Shown: in pieces, positions 39,871 to 43,784 of the stretch
Numbering within the stretch: position 1 is the stretch's first letter
How the letters are laid out: each line of letters begins with the position of its first letter
Source: Thermoanaerobaculum aquaticum
GTDB taxonomy: Bacteria; Acidobacteriota; Thermoanaerobaculia; Thermoanaerobaculales; Thermoanaerobaculaceae
Reading direction: 5' to 3'
Length of the DNA stretch: 43,784 bases
Assembly (NCBI RefSeq): GCF_000687145.1
Contig: NZ_JMFG01000009.1
Span: 1-43,784, forward strand
The notes under the pieces: model-generated
The model's database searches: none
What the model was told of the DNA's origin: nothing
What the model saw: the letters and a program-made list of their open reading frames with translations, nothing else
Translations under genes and position numbers: made by a program

Positions 39871-42486
39871 GTGAACGTCGAGAACCGGGGCGTACCAACG
39901 TTGTTAACGCGCATCCTCCTGCGAAAAAGGGGCGCTTTTTTGCTTGCCGTCGTTTACCTGGTGTTAGCGGGCGCGTACATATGGGTTTCCGGGCATGCGG
40001 TCAAGGCGATTTCGGGGCAGGATGCGGCCCTTCTCCACCGCCTGGAAATCCTCAAGGGTTGGGTTTTTGTCTTGCTTACGGCGGTGGCCCTGTACGCCAT
40101 CTTGCGGATGGTGGTCCGTGCAACCGGAAAAGAGAGGCAGGTTTCTGAGGAACTCCTCCGTGTCCATGAGCGCTTGAAGCTGCTGGTGGAGGCAAACCCG
40201 CACTTTTTCTTCTACACCCAAGACCGGGAGGGTAACGTCACCTACGTGTCCCCAAGTGTGGAGGCCATTACCGGTCGGCCGGTTTCCGAGTGGCTCAAGC
40301 ACACTCATTGGTGGACCACCGATAACCCCATCAACGAGGAGGCTCGGCGGAAAACCCGCAAGCATCTGGCGGGAGAGTTCGATGGCAAGCCGATCCTGGT
40401 GGAGATCCTGCACCCCTCGGGTCGGCGGGTCTTGCTGGAGGCGTTTGAAGCCCCTCTCCACGGGCCGAGAGGTTTTGAAGGGATCCAGGGTGTTGCTCAC
40501 GACGTGACCACCCGCCGGCGGGGGGAGCTCCTCCAGCAGTTTTTTGTGCGCGTGACCCAGGCCGTGGGAGAAGCGGAAAGCGTGGAAGCGCTGCTGGCTC
40601 AGGTCCACCGCGAGCTCCGGGTTCTGCTGCCGGCAGAAAACTTTTACGTGGCGCTTTGGGATGGCATCGGGCCGGTGGTTCGGTTTCCTTATTTCGCAGA
40701 TCAAAAGGATGCGCCGCCCGCACCTGGACCTCCCGGGCGGGGGCTTACCGAATACGTGATCCGCACTGGAAAGCCGTTGCTTTTGGGGCCGGAAGAGGAC
40801 TCCCAGCTGGTGGCCGCCGGTGAGGTGGAGCTCATTGGCAGCCCGGCAGTTTCGTGGATGGGGGCGCCGTTGCAGGTGGCCGGAAAGACCCTGGGTTGCA
40901 TGGTGGTGCAGTCCTACGACCCGAACGTGCGGTACTTTCCGGAGGACCTGGAGGTGCTTTCCTTGGCCGCCAGGGAGGTGGCGCAGGTGCTTCATCGCTT
41001 CGAGCTTCAGCAACAGCTGGCAGAAACCGCGGCCAAGTTCCAAACGCTGGTGGATCTTTCCCCCGATGCCATCCTCATTCACCAGGATGGTGTCATTAAG
41101 TTTGCCAACCGGGCGGCCGCTCGGCTGTGGGGTGCCAAGGACCCTGCTGACCTTGTGGGGCGTCCCGCGTTGGATCTGGTGGCGCCCAGCTTTCGGGAAA
41201 CCGTCAAGGAAAGAGTGCGGAGGAGCCTTGAGAGCGGCCAAATGGCCCCGCCGTTGGTGGAGGAGTTTCTGCGGGTTGACGGCACCACTTTTCGGGGTGA
41301 GGCATCGGCCACCCCCATCACATTCCAAGGTCGGCCGGCCATCGAAGTGGTAATTCGCGATGTTTCCGAACGGGAAAAAACCGAGGCTCTCTTGCGGGAA
41401 GCTCAAAAGATGGAGGCCATCGGCGCCCTGGCCGGGGGCATTGCCCACGATTTTAATAACCTGCTCCAAGCGTTTTCCGCACTGCTTTTTTCGCTGAAAG
41501 GCAAGCTAGCTGGCGCTTCCGTGGGTCAAGAGCTGCAGACCCTAGAAGGCCTGGTGCAGCGGGGTGCTTCCCTGGCCCGCCAACTCCTGTTGTTTGCCCG
41601 CAGGGAAATTTCCCGGCGCGAAGCACTCGACCTCAACGAGCTCGTAAAACAAATGGAGGAGCTGCTCCGCCGCCTCTTGCCCGCCAACATTTCCCTGGAA
41701 CTCAAACTTGCTGCGGATCCGGTGGTGGTGGAAGCCGACCCCAACCAGTTGAACCAGGTGCTCCTGAACTTGGTGGTGAACGCCAAAGACGCCATGCCGG
41801 AGGGCGGCAAGCTGGAGCTTCGCGTCGAGCAGCGGGGGGATGAGGCTCTTTTGGCTGTCAGCGACAACGGCTGCGGCATTCCCGAAGACGTTCTTCCCCG
41901 GATTTTTGAGCCGTTTTTCTCCACCAAAGGCCCCGAAAAGGGCACCGGTTTGGGCTTGGCGGTGGTACACGGCATCGTCACCCAGCACGGGGGCCGCGTG
42001 GAGGTGACAAGCACCGTGGGCAGGGGAAGCACGTTTACGGTGGTTCTACCTACCGCTTCAGCGCCGTTAGCTCCCCAAACAAAGGTCATTTCCGGTTCGG
42101 TTCCGCCGGTGGGGAGCGGTCAGCGGGTGCTGGTGGTGGAAGATGAAGAGGCCGCCCGCCAAACCCTGGCAGATGTACTACAGGCTTTGGGCTACCAGGT
42201 GGTGGCAGTGGGAAGCGCGGAAGAAGCGGGGAAGCTACCCGCAGATCCAGCTTTTGATGTGCTGCTTACGGATTTCCTGCTCCCCGGCGCCAGCGGCGCG
42301 CAACTGGCGGCGGGCCTGGTGGAGCGCTGGCCAAACCTGAAGGTAATCGTTATGTCCGGCTATGCCGAAGATCAAGCGTTCAAAGAGCAGGTGAGCCGGG
42401 GACAGGTTCATTTCTTGCAAAAGCCCTTTACCATGGAAAAGCTGGCTCGCGTTTTGGCCGCGGCTTTGGCGGACCAAAAGAGCTAG
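39871..42486 (+). CDS. Hybrid sensor histidine kinase
   Basis: This 871-residue protein has two membrane helices near residues 22-40 and 65-85 with a short external loop. Then come a PAS domain (about 105-220; PHFFFYTQDREGNVTYVSPS), a GAF domain (about 225-380), a second PAS (about 390-510; LSPDAILIHQDGVIKFANRA), the phospho-acceptor H526 in GGIAHDFNNLLQ, an ATP-binding domain (VSDNGCGIP, GTGLGLAVV) and a C-terminal receiver with D801 in VLLTDFLLPG. There is no output domain and no cognate regulator next to it, so it must signal through a partner elsewhere. Its signal is unknown. Confidence 0.87.
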   Translation: MNVENRGVPTLLTRILLRKRGAFLLAVVYLVLAGAYIWVSGHAVKAISGQDAALLHRLEILKGWVFVLLTAVALYAILRMVVRATGKERQVSEELLRVHERLKLLVEANPHFFFYTQDREGNVTYVSPSVEAITGRPVSEWLKHTHWWTTDNPINEEARRKTRKHLAGEFDGKPILVEILHPSGRRVLLEAFEAPLHGPRGFEGIQGVAHDVTTRRRGELLQQFFVRVTQAVGEAESVEALLAQVHRELRVLLPAENFYVALWDGIGPVVRFPYFADQKDAPPAPGPPGRGLTEYVIRTGKPLLLGPEEDSQLVAAGEVELIGSPAVSWMGAPLQVAGKTLGCMVVQSYDPNVRYFPEDLEVLSLAAREVAQVLHRFELQQQLAETAAKFQTLVDLSPDAILIHQDGVIKFANRAAARLWGAKDPADLVGRPALDLVAPSFRETVKERVRRSLESGQMAPPLVEEFLRVDGTTFRGEASATPITFQGRPAIEVVIRDVSEREKTEALLREAQKMEAIGALAGGIAHDFNNLLQAFSALLFSLKGKLAGASVGQELQTLEGLVQRGASLARQLLLFARREISRREALDLNELVKQMEELLRRLLPANISLELKLAADPVVVEADPNQLNQVLLNLVVNAKDAMPEGGKLELRVEQRGDEALLAVSDNGCGIPEDVLPRIFEPFFSTKGPEKGTGLGLAVVHGIVTQHGGRVEVTSTVGRGSTFTVVLPTASAPLAPQTKVISGSVPPVGSGQRVLVVEDEEAARQTLADVLQALGYQVVAVGSAEEAGKLPADPAFDVLLTDFLLPGASGAQLAAGLVERWPNLKVIVMSGYAEDQAFKEQVSRGQVHFLQKPFTMEKLARVLAAALADQKS

Positions 42487-42509
42487 CCTTTCCGCGTGCG
42501 GAGGTGCCC

Positions 42510-43382
42510 ATGGAACTAAGCCCAAGCCTTCGTGAGCGCCTGTTGACCTTTCAGCAGTTGGAGCTCACCGAGCACGAAATTTACGCCCGTTTGGCCCAAG
42601 GTCTTCCCGAAGGGGAGAACCGCCGCATTTTGGAGCGCATTGCCGCCGATGAGCTGCGCCACGCCCGCGATTGGCAAGCTTTAACCGGCCAGGAGGTAAA
42701 ACCCAAACGGCTGTGGGTGGTCCTGTACACCTGGGTTGCCCGCATCTTTGGCCTTACCTTTGGCTTAAAGCTCATGGAGCGAGGCGAGGAACGGGCGCAA
42801 GGGGGTTACAAAGAGCTCTTGGGGGTGATCCCCAACGTGGAAGCTTGGCTGCAGGACGAAGAAGACCACGAACACCAGCTCTTGGGCATGCTGGAAGAGG
42901 AACGGCTGCACTACGCCGGCTCGGTGGTCCTGGGGCTCAACGACGCTTTGGTGGAACTGACCGGTGCCCTGGCCGGTCTCACTCTCGCCCTGCAGAACAC
43001 CAAGCTCATTGCCCTTTCTGGCCTTATCACCGGCATTGCCGCTTCCCTTTCCATGGCGGCCTCTGAGTACCTGTCCACCCGTTCGGAGGGCACCGAGAAA
43101 CACCCGCTTCGGGCCGCCGTGTACACCGGCATCGCTTATATCGTGACGGTGCTTTTGCTGGTTCTGCCGTACTTGCTTTTTGCCAACTACTACCTGGATT
43201 TGGCCTTGACCCTTTCGGTGGCGGTGCTCATCATTGCGGTTTTCAACTTTTACATTTCGGTGGCCAAGGACGAGCCCTTTGGCCGCCGCTTTGCGGAAAT
43301 GGCGCTGCTTTCCTTTTCGGTGGCGGCCATATCTTTCGGCATCGGCTTTGTGGCCCGAAAGCTCCTGGGCGTGGAGGTTTAA
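42510..43382 (+). CDS. Ferritin-like/VIT1-CCC1 fusion, probable iron exporter (MbfA type)
   Basis: This is a 290-residue protein with two parts. The N-terminal 135 residues form a ferritin-like four-helix domain with metal-binding E-x-x-H type residues (LELTEHEIYARL, ADELRHARDW, DEEDHEHQLL). The C-terminal 150 residues are a VIT1/CCC1 transporter with about five helices (VLGLNDALVELTGALAGLTLAL, GIAASLSMAASEYLS). This arrangement is that of MbfA, which exports iron and protects against oxidative stress. Iron handling fits a cell rich in haem and Fe-S proteins. The ATG at 42510 follows GCGGAGG; an in-frame GTG/ATG two codons earlier is less well placed. Confidence 0.85.
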   Translation: MELSPSLRERLLTFQQLELTEHEIYARLAQGLPEGENRRILERIAADELRHARDWQALTGQEVKPKRLWVVLYTWVARIFGLTFGLKLMERGEERAQGGYKELLGVIPNVEAWLQDEEDHEHQLLGMLEEERLHYAGSVVLGLNDALVELTGALAGLTLALQNTKLIALSGLITGIAASLSMAASEYLSTRSEGTEKHPLRAAVYTGIAYIVTVLLLVLPYLLFANYYLDLALTLSVAVLIIAVFNFYISVAKDEPFGRRFAEMALLSFSVAAISFGIGFVARKLLGVEV

Positions 43383-43465
43383 CCAGCCGCGAGCGTGTTC
43401 TTTCCTGGCCTGTTCTTCTAACGCAGGCGTACCGGGCTAAGCACTTCCTCTTTTTTTGAATGTGG

Positions 43466-43493
43466 GACCCGCGCTCCTGCGCGGGTCTTTTTT
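43466..43493 (+). terminator. Terminator after the ferritin-VIT gene
   Basis: GACCCGCGC (43466-43474) pairs with GCGCGGGTC (43479-43487), followed by six T's. About 85 bases lie between the gene and this hairpin, in which I see nothing else. Confidence 0.92.
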
Positions 43494-43494
43494 C

Positions 43495-43514
43495 GCCGGC
43501 GCGGGAGCGCCGGC
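43495..43514. repeat. Perfect hairpin with GGGA tetraloop at the edge of the repeat array
   Basis: GCCGGCGC and GCGCCGGC form an eight-pair stem closed by a GNRA-type loop, immediately after the terminator and at the left margin of the tandem repeats. Confidence 0.55.
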
Positions 43515-43784
43515 CCCACATCCCACGCGGGGGGCCGCTCGCACTCCGCCCACAGCTCCGCTCGCTTGGCCCCCCGCAACCCCCACCGCTCGCACCGGCA
43601 AAGCCGGATACTCGCTTTTCTTGCCCACCCCCGCCGCCGCGGAGCGGCGGCCCAATATCTCACGCGGGGGGCCGCTCGCGCTCCGCCCACAGCTCCGCTC
43701 GCTTGGCCCCCCGCAACCCCCACCGCTCGCACCAGCAAAGCCGGATGCTCGCTTTTCTTGCCCACCCCCGCCGCCGCAGGAGCG
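43504..43784. repeat. 137-bp tandem repeat array, two copies and the start of a third
   Basis: Copies begin near 43504 and 43641 and are nearly identical beyond the first 20 bases, with a period of 137 bp. A third starts near 43778 and is cut by the window. Each copy contains a long inverted repeat, GCGGGGGGCC and GGCCCCCCGC 31 bases apart (43527-43577; 43664-43714), and a smaller hairpin, CCGGC-AAA-GCCGG, intact in copy 1 and broken by one change in copy 2. Open frames on the minus strand run through but have repetitive, low-complexity translations, so I regard the array as non-coding. Confidence 0.85.

Noticed and set aside
39964-41469. Minus-strand frame of 501 codons opposite the hybrid kinase
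   Set aside because: The plus strand encodes ordered PAS, GAF and kinase motifs; the antisense frame is a codon-bias artefact.
43504-43784. CRISPR array
   Set aside because: The repeat unit is 137 bp and continuous, with no short repeats alternating with unique spacers and no cas genes.

Overview
The window reads as a chromosomal stretch from a GC-rich (roughly 60-65 percent by eye), Gram-negative, respiratory bacterium. It has an outer-membrane porin, several periplasmic multihaem c-type cytochromes, TAT-exported redox enzymes and three sigma-54 type promoters. Codon use, compact operons with ATGA/GTGA/TTGA overlaps and the anaerobic respiratory gene set would fit a thermophilic or anaerobic Acidobacteriota or deltaproteobacterial-type lineage, but that placement is inference and no rRNA is present to test it. 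No tRNA, rRNA, CRISPR array, transposase or phage gene was seen.

Region 1 (1-8009) is a phosphate uptake and sensing operon, pstC(5' cut by the window edge)-pstA-pstB-phoU-second pstB-phoB-phoR, with every junction overlapping or nearly so. Region 2 (7978-15049) holds housekeeping genes. These are a five-domain ribosomal protein S1 on the minus strand, an ECF sigma factor with an NrsF-like membrane anti-sigma factor and ferrochelatase, a histone-deacetylase-fold hydrolase with a large extra C-terminal domain behind a tiny zinc-ribbon gene, a tetrahaem cytochrome c, and an endonuclease V homologue that has lost a catalytic aspartate.

Region 3 (15074-26531) is the first respiratory block. A cytosolic PAS histidine kinase and an NtrC-class activator sit next to a near-perfect -24/-12 promoter at 17673-17688. 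Two identical-armed palindromes lie 74 bp apart upstream of it. The promoter starts a long operon: Rieske protein, cytochrome b, octahaem hydroxylamine-oxidoreductase-family cytochrome, porin, tetrahaem cytochrome, NapA, NapD, NapG-like and NapH. The likely job is nitrate respiration by NapA, followed by reduction of nitrite by the octahaem enzyme, with quinol oxidised by a Rieske/cytochrome b complex and NapGH. No napC, napB, nrfA or nrfH is visible.

Region 4 (26532-31919) has a 1317-residue DUF2339-DUF3999 membrane protein on the minus strand and an ACR3-type arsenite efflux gene with a consensus sigma-70 promoter that carries an inverted repeat. Region 5 (32225-39673) is the second sigma-54 block. 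A haem-c-binding sensor kinase and an NtrC-class regulator head an operon with an archaemetzincin protease, a five-haem cytochrome, a TAT four-cluster ferredoxin, an NrfD-type quinol subunit and a 47-residue HmcD-like peptide. It closes with a strong terminator. A third sigma-54 promoter then precedes a small leader ORF and a membrane-anchored GcvH-fold protein that lacks the lipoylated lysine. Region 6 (39871-43784) has a hybrid histidine kinase, a ferritin-VIT iron exporter and, after a strong terminator, 137-bp tandem repeats that run off the window.

The best candidates for undescribed biology are two. The first is the sigma-54 Rieske/b-octahaem-Nap operon. The second is the second sigma-54 regulon, which links a haem sensor, a metalloprotease, a five-haem Hmc-like complex and a non-lipoyl H-protein.
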